Below are positions 23,906 through 34,726 of a stretch of DNA of 64,000 nt, piece by piece (positions within the stretch are counted from its first letter, which is position 1; every line of letters begins with the position of its first letter). The position numbers and the translations under genes were made by a program. This DNA is from Colocasia esculenta (taxonomy: Eukaryota; Streptophyta; Magnoliopsida; Alismatales; Araceae), in NCBI GenBank assembly GCA_014218235.1, contig CM024753.1, positions 186,658,348-186,722,347 on the forward strand, written 5' to 3'. The notes below the pieces were generated by a model. That model searched no databases. It was not told the origin of the DNA and was given only the letters and a program-made list of their open reading frames with translations.

Positions 23906-24345
23906 TGAGACCCTCTAGGGTTGAGGTCACTCTAGTTTTCTGTGTTGTTTTTGGGTGGTCCCTACTGAGCCTGTGACTTGTTAAGGCTCACTCCCCTATA
24001 GCTCTTCTCAGGGGATTTCCGTTTGTGTGACTTGCAGAGGCGTTGTGGCAGACTTGTACCACCAGCAATAGAGTTACTCATGTTGTGTGAGCTTGTGCTC
24101 CCTCGGGGTATGCCCCAGGTAGTTGTACTTTTCAATTGGAGATGTAATAATGTATTGGGACAGTTGTGAATTGTTATATGCAGGTATAAGCACATGTACT
24201 TTCTTGTATCTTATATTGTTGTGGTTGTCTTTTATATTCTTACTGGACACGTGTGTGAGCTATCCCTTGCGAGACTTCGGTCCGTTCGTGGGAGGCGGAC
24301 TTAGATATGGAGCCTTATTAGGCATAAATATCCAGGGCCATTACA

Positions 24346-24508
24346 GAAACAGTAAATGAGCAAGCAGACAGTTCAAGCAATTAGATCACACAGATCAAGT
24401 GAAATTTTAGTATTCAAGCAATCAAGTAGATTAGATAATGTTTCAAAAGATCAAACAGAAGTAATCAACTCATATCAGAATTAGATATTAACCCGCTCTG
24501 ATACCAAT
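24346..24508 (-). other. Copia-A leader and primer binding site
   Basis: TGGTATCAGAGC on the minus strand (24506-24495) complements the initiator tRNA-Met 3' end, the usual copia primer. The rest is untranslated leader that continues at 21146 beyond the solo LTR. Confidence 0.8.
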
Positions 24509-26095
24509 TATAGGATCTTACAGGTAGGTTGAATAGATCTAGAAAGGGGGGGGGGGGGTTGAATAGATCTAACACCAATCTCAGCGGAAGCTTGAGTAAT
24601 TTAAAAATTACTTCAAATTATAGATCCATTCAAATAGAAAACCTCAGCAATCTGATGTGTAGGTGTGTGTAACGATTAGACAAACAATGTGTGTGAATGA
24701 CTAATGTGAGATCAAAGTCCTATGCATGCATCTAGCGCAGAAAAAAATAGATCAAACCATTGCACAGGAGATTTTTAAGTTGTTCGGAAATCACACCAGT
24801 GATTCCTACATTCACCCTTCACACAATGAGGACACATTACTCAAAAATCTGAGTACAACACAAATACGAGCTCAACGGCTCAAACCACACACACATAAGA
24901 GCTCTATGGCTAAAACCACACACACACAAGAGATCTATGGCTCAAACCACACACATGAGCACGACAGCACAAACCACACTAGCTAGATCAAGTTCACAAG
25001 AAATCAGATCCTCTAGCACTGATCTGATTCACACACTTACATGCACACTGAAATCTGCACATAACACATGTACAGATCTCATGAGCACTCAAAAACAAAT
25101 TAAGATGAACACTTCAATAGAAATAAGTAAAACAGAGATGAATTGGATGTTCCTTGTTAAAGACGATATGCAAGAAGCTTGAATTGAAGGCCCTTGAGAA
25201 AATCGGATGGAGTACTCCTTAAATTCACGATGCTCTGTTTCAAATCTGTTACTTCTTCTGATTGCTCCTTCTTCCACTGCTGCTCTTCTCCTTGATTTGC
25301 TCCTCTTTCAGCACTCTAACACTCTCTCTCTATGCTTGGCCTTAATCCCCACGTCCTCTGTGATGGATGCCTCCTTCAGATGAGACAAGAGGCCTTTTAT
25401 AGCCTCAGTGCACTCCTTTGTACGTGGGAGACATGTGCACAAAAACCTAGGGTTCACCCAAGGTTCCCACGTGTCCAAAAGTCCTTCTCATCATTGCCAC
25501 TTGGATGAAAGGATATTTTGGTAATAAGAGAATCTCCCAAAAGTCTTCAGAGATAAATCACATCCTTTGGAAATCATGCCTTTTACGTTTCTGAGTTTTC
25601 ACGTAATGTGTGTCGATGCAAGTTTGCATGTGTGTCGACGCAGCTGACTAAATATCAGTTCCAGCTTACTAGGAGAAAATATATGTCGACCTGATTAACA
25701 ACTAGTGTCGACCTCATGTGTTTTTCTTCAGACATAGCTCATTGGATGGACTATGTGTGTCGACCTAACTTGCAATGTGTGTCAAAGCAATTGTGACTTT
25801 GTTCTTCAGGAGCTTACTAGGCAAACTATGTGTGTCGACCTAATTTTCAACTTGTGTCGACGCAACTATGACAAAGTTGTGTAAACCTATATATATGAAA
25901 TTTGAACCATCAAAACATGTCATTATCATCAAAATATGAAATATGAGATATCAAAAACAAGTTATTTAGTCATCATTATAATATATACCATATGTCATCA
26001 TCAAAATCAAAGTATGAGTGTTTAGATATTATCCACAACCAAATGTTGTAGTCATCATTAAAATCATCATCAAAATATTAAATACACACTCAACA
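24509..26095 (-). repeat. Copia-A 5' LTR
   Basis: On the minus strand it runs from TGTTGAGTGTGTATTT (26095) to TAAGATCCTATA next to the PBS; the terminal CA is mutated to TA. Near its end are a C13-14 run (complement at 24547-24559) and CTAGATCTATTCAACC, the usual SIRE LTR tail. A CT-rich R/U5 region lies at 25250-25340. It was inserted into the older copia gag at 26096. Confidence 0.7.
25610..25870. repeat. Dispersed GTGTCGAC repeats in the Copia-A LTR
   Basis: About eight copies of TGTGTCGAC(C/G) or one-base variants (for example near 25640, 25682, 25706, 25759, 25830 and 25853), irregularly spaced. Their cores contain the GTCGAC hexamer. Confidence 0.75.
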
Positions 26096-26619
26096 CAAAC
26101 CTCTGACGTGCCTTCATAGATCAATTTCAGATTGTCCCACATTTCTTTTACAGAGCTGCACATAGAAACGCGAGAATAGTCATCAGGGTGTATAGCACAT
26201 TGCAAGATATTCAAGGCACTAAAATTTATCTTAGATTTTTTAGTACTATCTTTCGTTCATTTTCCCTCATCCTCTGGCAGTGTGTATGGACCATTACTCA
26301 GAACTTTTCAGATCTCATAATCTTGATCTCTGAGAAAGACACGCATACAGTTTTTCCAATATGAATAATTATTGTTATCAAAGTATGGTGGACGGTTGAT
26401 AGAGTGACCGTCAGGCACATATCCTTTGTTGGCCATCGCATACAGAATCATTCTAAGATCAAGAGCCTTGCTCTGATACAAATTGAAGAGAAAAATACAA
26501 TGTGATGATCAACTAAGAGGGGAGTGGTGAATTGGTTATCGCCTAACTAAAAATCTTTTACACATAATAGATCAGACTCAATTACGTAAACCTATTGTGT
26601 GAGATGCATAGCAGAATAT
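26096..26619 (-). pseudogene. gag: Older copia remnant: gag start, PBS, LTR end
   Basis: On the minus strand, an LTR tail (26619-26484, ending TTCTCTTCA) is followed by a mutated PBS (TTGTATCAGAGC, 26481-26470) and gag starting at 26436 (MANKGYVPDGHSINRPPYF). The gag has two in-frame stops before NILQCAIHPDDYSR and is cut at about 26101 after KLIYEGTSEV. Copia-A was inserted at that cut, and Copia-2 was inserted into the LTR at 26620. This is the oldest layer of this part of the nest. Confidence 0.75.
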
Positions 26620-28642
26620 TGATGATCAGTCCATCTCCATACATTTTTATTCATTATATGCAATTTTTAGTGATTAACAAAATCTCAATAAATATTTCCT
26701 AACAAATTCCTTTTAAGTTTATCCATAGGAAATAATTCAAGCAAAATCAGTAAGTTACTCTCACACACTGTCATTCAAAGTTCAGAACATGCATTTCTTC
26801 TAAGTACACATCGACTTCCTTTATAAAACAACGATTTCATAAGTGAAACAACGATTTCCATCGCTACAACGATTTCATAAGTGAAACAACGATTTCCATC
26901 GCTACAACGATTTCATAAGTGAAACAACAATTTCCATCGCTACAACAATTTGGTCTCTGTAACGATTCGCTTGTACTTAAACAACGATTTGCTCGAAAAC
27001 AACGATTCGCTTTAACTTAAACAACGATTTGATCGAAAATAACAATTGCTTGCTACTTAAAAGCAACGATTCACTTGTACTTAAACAATGATTTGATTGA
27101 AAACAATGATTCGCTTGTACTTAAACAATGATTTGCCTTCAGTTAAACAACGATTTGATCACAAACAACGATTTTGTCACAAACAACGATTTGTCTTCAC
27201 TTGAACAACGATTTAGGTCTCACAACGATTTCATTATTGAAACAACGATTTCATCTACTCATCGATTTCTGTTAAGTAATAACTTTGTACATAACATCGA
27301 TTTCATTATATTAATTCATGGACTATATTCACATCGACTTGGTTTCAACATGGATTACATTCTCACATGATTATATCATCAATTTGATATCAATATTATT
27401 TCTATACAGAATGCTCTTTATATAGCTCATGTACAGTCTTGCTTTATCTTCTTAGAATACTTAAATGTGCATATACTTAAGACTCTGTGGATTTCAAAAA
27501 CCTTCTCGCGCATCATGTTGTTTCCTAAGATCTTGATCATTTATTTTAATAATACAATATTTCCACATGAAATATTCTTGCTTACTTCATGTATCGCATA
27601 GAGTCTTGATTTTGTATAATGTCATAATAACCTTTCCTGTTTAGCACACCTTCATACTGCACGACTACCAATGTTGACTGACAACATAGACAAAAAAGAA
27701 GTTGTCTAGGTATCAGCGTTTATTGCATGTAGGGCTTTTATAGTAAAGCACGTCAAAGATGGATCTGTCAACTTATCAAAAGGATAAAAGATTCAGAAAA
27801 TCTTTTCCTGAAGATGTGAAGATCAATCCAAGCATTTATGGCTGCAGGCTCACCTACTCCATGCTTCGGACCAGTCTCTCTAACGTGCATGAAGCTGTGA
27901 GACAACAGATTCTACAACGGTCAAGATATTTCAAAGGAGATAAATAGTAGACTGGTGACTCCAAGAACAAGCAATGAGACAACTAGAGTATTCAAATCTT
28001 TCAATCCTTGGAAAAGCTTAAAGCCTCAGTCATCTGAAGGAAAAGAAGAGCCAATTCATCCAATCCAATCTTTCTATAGCTCTTAGCTCTCTATGAGAAT
28101 AGTGTATTATTTTTTAGAGCTTGCGTAGCTCTGAGAGGAAATTCCTTGTAATCATCTTGTGCCTCTCAGACCTCACCTCAAATCGAGCAAGTGCTAATAA
28201 GCTTGGTCTTGGGGCCTCCCTCCTTCAACTCACTCTTGTGGTGGATCCTCTTCAGTTGTGAAAAGAAGACCTGTGTTGAACAGGTGGTTGTTTCCCTTTG
28301 GTAAGAAGGAAGACATGTTGGTACAAGTGGTGTTCTTCCTCTTCTGGTTGAGAAGAGAAGGCCAACTACAGCTGGATGTGTAAGTGTCTTTAAGGGGGAC
28401 TGTACCCTTGTATAGTGAAATCCCAAGTGATTACTTGGGGACTGGACGTAGGACTCCTTGGGATAGGAGATCCAAACCAGGATAATTCCTTGTGTCTATG
28501 TGTGATTGCTTGTCTTTCTTTATTCCGCTCTAACTGTCCAACGTAGTGGTTGTTGTCAAGCGTTTTTATTTGCAGGTATAATTCGAAGAAGAATTTTTAG
28601 CAATCCATTCATCCCCCCTCTGGGCATGCTATCTAGGTAACA
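26620..28642 (+). repeat. Copia-2 5' LTR
   Basis: A 2,023-bp LTR from TGATGATCAGTCC to TCTAGGTAACA. It shares the general plan of the SIRE-1 LTR: an AACGATTT repeat region near the start, a CTCTTAGCTCTCT stretch near 28085, and CCCCCTCTGGGC just before the end. Its first 390 bases match 6668-6279. Confidence 0.85.
26815..27260 (+). repeat. AACGATTT repeat region of the Copia-2 LTR
   Basis: About twenty AACGATT(T/C) motifs. Two early copies of a roughly 37-base unit carry CATAAGTGAAACAACGATTT. It is the counterpart of the tandem arrays in the SIRE-1 LTR, but more degenerate. Confidence 0.8.
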
Positions 28643-28644
28643 AG

Positions 28645-28655
28645 TGGTATCAGAG
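28645..28655 (+). other. Copia-2 primer binding site
   Basis: TGGTATCAGAG, two bases after the LTR end. It complements the initiator tRNA-Met 3' end. Confidence 0.9.
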
Positions 28656-28703
28656 ACAAGTCTCTTCAAGAAGAAGATCTCATGATCTTAAGAGCAAAGA
28701 TAA

Positions 28704-29006
28704 ATGGCAACTCAAGGATATGGTGAAGGACAGTCCGTCAACAGACCTCCTCTATTCGATGGTGAAGACTACAACTACTGGAAGATTCGAATGGCGTTCT
28801 TCCTTCAAGGTCTCGATTTCCAACTATGGTCAATCATTGAAGAAGGAGATCTCTTGATAACCAATGAAAAATACAAATAGACAGATGAAGACAAGAAGAA
28901 AATATCTGTTAATAGCAAAGCAAAGAGTATACTGTGTTGTGCTCTTAGTAAGAAAGAGTTCAACAGGATTTCCGCCTACAAATCTGCTATGGAAATATGG
29001 GAAAAG
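28704..29006 (+). pseudogene. gag: Copia-2 gag, N-terminal part
   Basis: Begins MATQGYGEGQSVNRPPLFDG, close to SIRE-1 gag. One in-frame TAG lies near 28878. It is cut after the codons for MEIWEK by the solo LTR; gag continues at 52213. Confidence 0.85.
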
Positions 29007-30155
29007 TGTAGCAACCTGGATTTTTATAATAATTAAATATCAAATTATTTGAAAAAAAATCAATAAAAGAAAATTAAATAATGGAAGATTCACATGAAAA
29101 GGAAATTAAACGAAACCCATTAAATGAAAACAAGTAATGGGCTTTATTAAATGGACCCATTATAAATTTGTGGGTCAAAATAAGAAATTATAAAAGGGGA
29201 ATAATAGGAAAATACCCTAAATTCGTAACTAGAATATTACTTAAATAGAAAAGAGTTATTTAATACATTAAATAGCTAGTTTGAGTCATAATAGGATTCC
29301 TAAACCTACCCCATATGGATTAGCACGAATTTGGATCTCTTCCAAGTCTAAATAGAGATTGGAAAGCAAGGAAGGAAGGTGGGAGTAAGGAAATCTCGGA
29401 ATTAAGAGGAATTTGAGTAGTAGTAGGAATAGGAACTTGTGTTTACATAAATACACATCTTAAACCCTCTTGGCCGACCCAAGCTCGTGTCAAGGGATTC
29501 TTGGACCAGGAGGAGAGGCCAAGGAGGATGAGATTTCGTGGGAAGAAGAACCTTTCAAGCTCTCAACCCCGTTCTTCAAGTTCTAGCCCTAGAAGAGGAA
29601 ATCGAGTCAAGGTAGGCATTCTCACAAGAATAAATCATGAAACTTTTTCTGTAGGTTCTTCCTACCCTCTTGAACGAAACCCCCAAGTTTCATATTTTTC
29701 CATCCATCCTATCTTTTGTTCTTAATTTTTGAAGAACTGCAAACATGATAACCCCGAGGTGTCATGCTTAATTCAAATCTCTATGAATACTTGATCCCAT
29801 GCTACGAAAGTTTTACTGTAGATACTTCATGTTGTTAGGGATCATTTGCCCCTAAAAAGCCTAAATTTCATTGAGTATGTTGCTCGAATTAAATCAGTCT
29901 TGCTCTCTATGTCATGTTCTATGTTACTCGTCCTTGTTCATTCTCAAACCATGTTCAAACCATGCTCTCTCTCTAATTCCGATTTACTGGAAGTACTCTT
30001 ACATGTCTAGTTTAATTTGCAACTGGTTTCATGATTTTTCGTTGACTATATAATTAGTTATGATTTTCTAAATGACCCTGTATCTAAATTTAAATGTTCT
30101 GGTCCGCAATCCAATGTCTGGCCTGACTCCTGTCAGAGTCAGGCGCAGACAACCA

Positions 30156-30320
30156 GAAGGTGACACCTCGATACGTCGCTTTCTGGGGCCTGATTGCGAC
30201 AGCCTTCCTGTCGCGACCAAGAAGGCGACAGGTAAGCCGTCGCGTTCTCAGTACCCGATTTGCAAGCCCTGTCGCGACCCGTACAAGACCCTGTCGCGTT
30301 CACCAAGCCGTCGCGACAGT
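30156..30320. repeat. GCGAC-N9/10-GTCGC dyad array
   Basis: Units start at 30156 (10-base centre), 30192 (9) and 30221 (9), followed by further GTCGCGAC and GTCGCGTTC half-sites to about 30320. It is in U3 of the 29007 solo LTR. Confidence 0.8.
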
Positions 30321-31081
30321 ACCTATGTTGCGATCTGCCTACCCTGTCGCAATCATCATTGGGCTATGTCGCCTTCACAGAGATTTTGGTGAAAAACCCA
30401 TGAAAAACCCATTGGGCTGTGTCGCCCCGTTATACCCCCAGTAAAAACCCTACTTAAAAATGGTGCTATATTGAATGATTTAAAATACATGTTCACGACT
30501 TATTTCTAGCTATAAATTCTCTTGCACTTGCACACACTTGAACCATCCATTTTTGGCTGAAATATTGCAGAAAATATATCATAATGTGCCTGGTAATTTA
30601 TTAAAATAAAGTACATTAATTGCTCTATTTTAAGGACTTATATTCGTTTCTTGCATTGTTTATAATACCGATATCGACGCTCCACTGTCCTAGAATTCCT
30701 CTAGAACGTCGAGCACCTGTTTTATATACACATTTTAATGACCAAACTGTCCCCATAATAAATATTTCCATTTATATATATATTAATTTTGATGATTAAC
30801 AAAATAACACTAATGGATTTCTTGAGCCTTGAGAACAGGAAGCAAAAGAAAAATGAAAGATCAAGACAAACTGGTAAGCCCCATCATTTCTATCCAAGTC
30901 CCTGTAACGACTTCTTTGATAAGCAGAACGACTTCCTCTTTGACCGGAACACTCGAATCGTTACCGCAACGATTTCTTTAGAGTTCGTAACGACTTCTTT
31001 AATAAGCAGAACGACTTCCTCTTTGACCGGAACACTCAAATCGTTACCGCAACGACTTCTTTAGAACTCGCAACGACTCTC

Positions 31082-31330
31082 TAGCCGTAACGACTTCTTT
31101 AGAGTTCGTAACGACTTCTTTAGAACTCGCAACGACTCTCTAGCCGTAACGACTTCTTTAGAGTTCGTAACGACTTCTTTAGAACTCGCAACGACTCTCT
31201 AGCCGTAACGACTTCTTTAGAGTTCGTAACGACTTCTTTAGAACTCGCAACGACTCTCTAGCCGTAACGACTTCTTTAGAGTTCGTAACGACTTCTTTAG
31301 AACTCGCAACGACTCTCTAGCCGTAACGAC
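31082..31330 (+). repeat. 59-bp tandem array in the SIRE-1 LTR
   Basis: Four full copies start at 31082, 31141, 31200 and 31259, plus a partial at 31318, with no indels. Each holds three AACGACT motifs. The same array is in the 3' LTR at 42075-42323. Confidence 0.95.
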
Positions 31331-31690
31331 TTCTTTGTTAGTCATAACGATTTCGCGCAACGACTTCTTTGTTAGTCATAACGATTTCGCGCAACGACTT
31401 CTTTGTTAGTCATAACGATTTCGCGCAACGACTTCTTTGTTAGTCATAACGATTTCGCGCAACGACTTCTTTGTTAGTCATAACGATTTCGCGCAACGAC
31501 TTCTTTGTTGGTCATAACGATTTCGCGCAACGACTTCTTTGTTAGTCATAACGATTTCGCGCAACGACTTCCTTGTTAGTCATAACGATTTCGCGCAACG
31601 ACTTCTTTGTTAGTCATAACGATTTCGCGCAACGACTTCTTTATTAAGTCATAACGATTTCGCGCAACGACTTGCCATAATTCATAACGA
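31331..31690 (+). repeat. 34-bp tandem array in the SIRE-1 LTR
   Basis: About ten copies starting every 34 bases from 31331. Each carries GTCATAACGATTTCGCGCAA followed by CGACTT. Copy variants are at 31501, 31569 and 31637. The same array in the 3' LTR covers 42324-42683, where one copy has the LTR-distinguishing A at 42384. Confidence 0.95.
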
Positions 31691-32484
31691 TTTCATAAGT
31701 TATGAAGTCAGCAAGATTCTTTTATCGAATTTCTTGATGCATCAGTATAATGCTTTTTAATAGCGTTGAAAAGTCAAAGTCATATCTTGTCCGTTGACTG
31801 CTATGCATTAAATGCTCTCCGATCGTATCTCCCATGCATGCAGACAATATCTTCCATTTCTATGCTACTCTGTCTACGTACTTTTTCTTGGACAGAAAGG
31901 AGCTTTGCTATATACTGCAATATCTGTTTCATCTCAACTAACAATAGACAGCAGCCCTAGCTGTCTTCTATTTATTGATGATATACTTACAGATATCTGA
32001 CAAGACTCATCTGGACAACGTTGGACACAAGATACAAAGTTCTATGACATCTCTTTAACGTGTACACCAGGATAAAAGACTGACGATCAGAAGCTTCCTC
32101 AGTGACCAGTCTAACGTACACAAGAATAAGAGACAACGGACACATCAACGTTCGAATTTGAATCAGCAGTTTAAATAGAAGACTCAAGACGAAAAGATTA
32201 AGAAGATTGAGCAACATCGCTGAATTCTAGAAGAAGAAGAAAATCCATCTCTTACAATCTTTAGAACCTTGAAGAAGAGCGAAGCCTCCACTCAAAATCT
32301 AGTTCTAAGCTCTTAGCTCTCTGTGCTCAAAAGGAATCCTCAAATTTGTAAGAGCCTGTGTGGTCCTTGGAGAGAAAAACCTTGTTAAATCTCTTTCTCT
32401 CTCAGGGGCTTAGAAGCTTCAGGTTGTAGCTGGTCAAGCTAGAATCTGAAGCCTGGGTTCACAACCTTTTTCGGATTAGTTTGT

Positions 32485-32600
32485 GTTCCCTTCTGGACGA
32501 AGGAAGACCTGGTGGTATCCAGGGTGGTTGTTGTTCCCTTCTGGACGAAGGAAGACCTGGTGGTATCCAGGGTGGTTGTTGTTCCCTTCAGGTTGAAGGA
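32485..32600 (+). repeat. 48-bp repeat near the LTR 3' end
   Basis: Two perfect copies (32485, 32533) and a diverged third (32581), each beginning GTTCCCTTC. Every copy has a small hairpin, CCTTCTGGACGAAGG or the like. It recurs in the 3' LTR at 43478-43593. Confidence 0.9.
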
Positions 32601-32891
32601 AGACCAGTTGAGGCTGGGTGTAAGGATCCTTAAGGGGGATTGTTCCCTTGATAGTAAAATCCTGAGGTATTGCTCAGGGACTGGACGTAGGTCTCCTGTG
32701 GAGAGGAGTTCCGAACCAGGATAAAATCCTTGTGTCTTGTGGATGTGTTTTGTGTGATTGTTATCTTGTTTGTTCTAACTCTAACCTTGCTATTAAGTTG
32801 TGCAATCTTTTCAGTAAACAGGTTTTAATCAAAGATCGAAGTTTTACTAACCCATTCACCCCCCCTCTGGGCTAGTTAGCTGGGCAACAAG

Positions 32892-32903
32892 TGGTATCAG
32901 AGC
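32892..32903 (+). other. SIRE-1 primer binding site
   Basis: TGGTATCAGAGC, two bases past the LTR. It complements the initiator tRNA-Met 3' end. Confidence 0.95.
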
Positions 32904-32953
32904 CCGTCTCTTCGACAAAGAAGAAGATCCAACGATCTGAAGAGCAAAGATCA

Positions 32954-34726
32954 ATGGCAGCCCAAAGTCACTTCGAAGGTCAGTCTGTCAACAGACCTCC
33001 CTTGTTCGATGGTGAAGATTATACGTATTGGAAGACCAGGATGGAATACTTTCTACAAGGCCACGATTATCAAATCTGGTCAATAGTGGAAGAAGGTGAT
33101 CTGGTCGTCACAAATGAGAAAGCACAATGGACAGATGAAGATAGAAAGAAAATCTCTTTGAACTGTAAAGCTAAGAGCATTCTATGTTGTGCTCTAAGCA
33201 AGAAAGAGTTCAACAGAGTTTCAGCATGCAAATCATCCATGGAAATGTGGGAAAAGTTAAAGATCACATATGAAGGTACAGACAAAGTAAAGGAGACAAG
33301 AATCGACATTCTTGTCACTCAGTATGAACGATTTCAAATGCAAACAGGTGAGTCTATTACCCAAATGTTTAGTAGATTTACTGACATTACTAATGGCCTA
33401 GCAAGTCTAGGAAAGTCATATGAAAATGCAGATATGGTAAGGAAGATTCTCAGATCCCTGCCATCCTCATGGACGGCAAAGGTCACAGCTATCGAAGAAG
33501 CTAATGATCTTAAGAAAATGTCAGTAGAAAAACTCATTGGATCTCTCATGGCCCATGAAATAAACATGGAAAGACTAGGAGAATCCTCCAGTAGAAAGAA
33601 GCAGCCAAATGCGCTTAAAGCCAATGGGGACTCATCAGAAGAATCCTTAGATAACAGTGAAGATAGCAAAGATAGTGATGATGAAGAAGCCATGCTCTCA
33701 AGAAGATTGCAGAGAATCTTGGCAAAGAAGAAGAAGTTCCAGTCTGGTAGGAGGTACTTCAAGAAAAACAAAGACCTCAAGAGACCAGATGGAAAAGATC
33801 AGAAGAGAAATGAGCCACTTTGCTATGAATGCAAGAAACCTGGACATATCAAGGCAGACTGTCCAATGTTAAAGAAAAATGATCACAAGAAGAAGGACAG
33901 CTCCAAGAAGTTCAGAAGATTCAAAAAGAAAGCCATGGCAGCTGCATGGGACAACAGCAGCGACTCAGATAGTGAGTCAAGCTCGAGCAGTGAAGGTGAA
34001 GAAGCCAACTTGGCTCTCATGGCAAACACCGAGGATAAGGTAACATCTGATTCTTCTTTCGATTCCTGTAATGACTCAGATTCGGATAACTTGGAAAGTG
34101 CATTTAATGAACTCTACGATAAGTATAAAGAAGTGTGTAAACTACTTAAGCTAAGCAAGAAAAATATCACATGTCTCGAAAATACCAACTCAGATTTAAA
34201 ATCTGAAAACGAAGAACTAGAAAAACAAATAGTTGAGCTTAAGAGAAGAAATGAACTATTATGTGAAAACTTAAAAGACAAGAACAGAAAAATCACTGAC
34301 CTAGAAAAACAGGAAAACTCAGATGATTTAAGAAAAACTATAAATGAACTAAATGAAGAAAACAATACTCTAGCAAGTACCCTAGAAAAATTTACCAATG
34401 GTAAAAACTCTTTAATATTAAAAGGTGCTAGAAGATCGGGTAAAAAGAAAAATGGATTAGGATATACACCCCCAGACAATGAAGAAACCATAATATACCC
34501 TAAAACATATCCAACACCAAAATTTGTACCCGAACAAGATGTAGCATACAAAGCTGATTTCAAATACATAGAAAAAGTAACTAAGTTTTCCTGCTGCGGT
34601 CACTGCAACAGGTTAGGACATATTAAAATGACATGCCCAACAAGACATAAAAAATGGATATTAAAAGGTAAAATTGATGATACTAACCAATCAGGACCCA
34701 AAAGAACTTGGGTACCTAAAGCTTGA
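32954..34726 (+). CDS. gag: SIRE-1 Gag
   Basis: Structural protein of the cytoplasmic retrotransposon particle, 590 residues, uninterrupted. The ATG at 32954 (context TCAATGG) is the first one after the PBS and gives MAAQSHFEGQSVNRPPLFDG, the family N-terminus. Next come the copia gag (UBN2-type) domain (about residues 30-215, with SMEMWEKLKITYEGTDKVKE and LIGSLMAHEINMERLG), a Lys/Ser-rich linker, CCHC knuckle CYECKKPGHIKADC (about 290), an acidic Ser stretch, a long predicted coiled coil (about 385-485, rich in Glu/Lys/Leu/Asn) and a second CCHC, CGHCNRLGHIKMTC (about 547). Two knuckles and a coiled coil make it longer than a typical copia gag. It ends TGA at 34724-34726. Confidence 0.95.
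   Translation: MAAQSHFEGQSVNRPPLFDGEDYTYWKTRMEYFLQGHDYQIWSIVEEGDLVVTNEKAQWTDEDRKKISLNCKAKSILCCALSKKEFNRVSACKSSMEMWEKLKITYEGTDKVKETRIDILVTQYERFQMQTGESITQMFSRFTDITNGLASLGKSYENADMVRKILRSLPSSWTAKVTAIEEANDLKKMSVEKLIGSLMAHEINMERLGESSSRKKQPNALKANGDSSEESLDNSEDSKDSDDEEAMLSRRLQRILAKKKKFQSGRRYFKKNKDLKRPDGKDQKRNEPLCYECKKPGHIKADCPMLKKNDHKKKDSSKKFRRFKKKAMAAAWDNSSDSDSESSSSSEGEEANLALMANTEDKVTSDSSFDSCNDSDSDNLESAFNELYDKYKEVCKLLKLSKKNITCLENTNSDLKSENEELEKQIVELKRRNELLCENLKDKNRKITDLEKQENSDDLRKTINELNEENNTLASTLEKFTNGKNSLILKGARRSGKKKNGLGYTPPDNEETIIYPKTYPTPKFVPEQDVAYKADFKYIEKVTKFSCCGHCNRLGHIKMTCPTRHKKWILKGKIDDTNQSGPKRTWVPKA

Larger units (their letters stand above)
21147..24345 (+). mobile_element. Gypsy (Tekay-like) solo LTR
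   Basis: A 3,199-bp LTR running from TGTAACATCGCG to GGGCCATTACA, with the target duplication GAAAC at 21142-21146 and 24346-24350. Neither flank has a PBS, polypurine tract or internal sequence, so it is a solo LTR. It contains GAAGGTAGG (21692), two dyad arrays, a 268-bp tandem duplication, a hairpin at 23960 and GGGGTATGCCCC at 24105. It interrupts the Copia-A leader. No ORF in it has protein motifs. Confidence 0.93.
7207..26095 (-). mobile_element. Copia-A: SIRE-type Ty1/copia element, broken and nested
   Basis: A minus-strand copia element. Read from right to left it has a 5' LTR (26095-24509), PBS (24506-24495), leader (24494-24351 and 21146-21130), gag start (21129-21065) and the rest of gag (8243-7207). 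Two later insertions split it: solo LTRs at 21147-24345 (in the leader) and 8244-21059 (in gag), each with a matching 5-bp target duplication. Pol and the 3' LTR are absent; the element ends where gag ends at about 7207. CAAAC at 26096-26100 may be its own target site in an older copia gag. Confidence 0.7.
30736..32889 (+). repeat. SIRE-1 5' LTR
   Basis: 2,154 bp. It ends CTGGGCAACA and starts TAATGACC, where the 3' copy has TGATGACC, so the terminal TG is mutated here. It contains three tandem arrays and a CACCCCCCCTCTGGGC tail. Confidence 0.97.

Noticed and set aside
24495..24506. tRNA gene at TGGTATCAGAGC sites (also 26470, 28645, 32892, 58960)
   Set aside because: Only 11-12 bases complementary to the tRNA-Met 3' end, next to LTRs; these are primer binding sites.
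24547..24559. G13-14 run as a quadruplex or assembly gap signal
   Set aside because: It is the C-run typical of SIRE LTR tails read on the other strand; its length may be uncertain but it needs no other explanation.
30789..31064. Small ORFs in the SIRE-1 LTRs (for example 30789-31064 and 41782-42057)
   Set aside because: Identical in both LTRs because the LTRs are near identical; they translate tandem repeats and have no motif.
31331..31690. CRISPR-like regular repeats (34-bp period)
   Set aside because: There are no unique spacers; the whole unit repeats head to tail and it is present in both LTRs of a plant retrotransposon.
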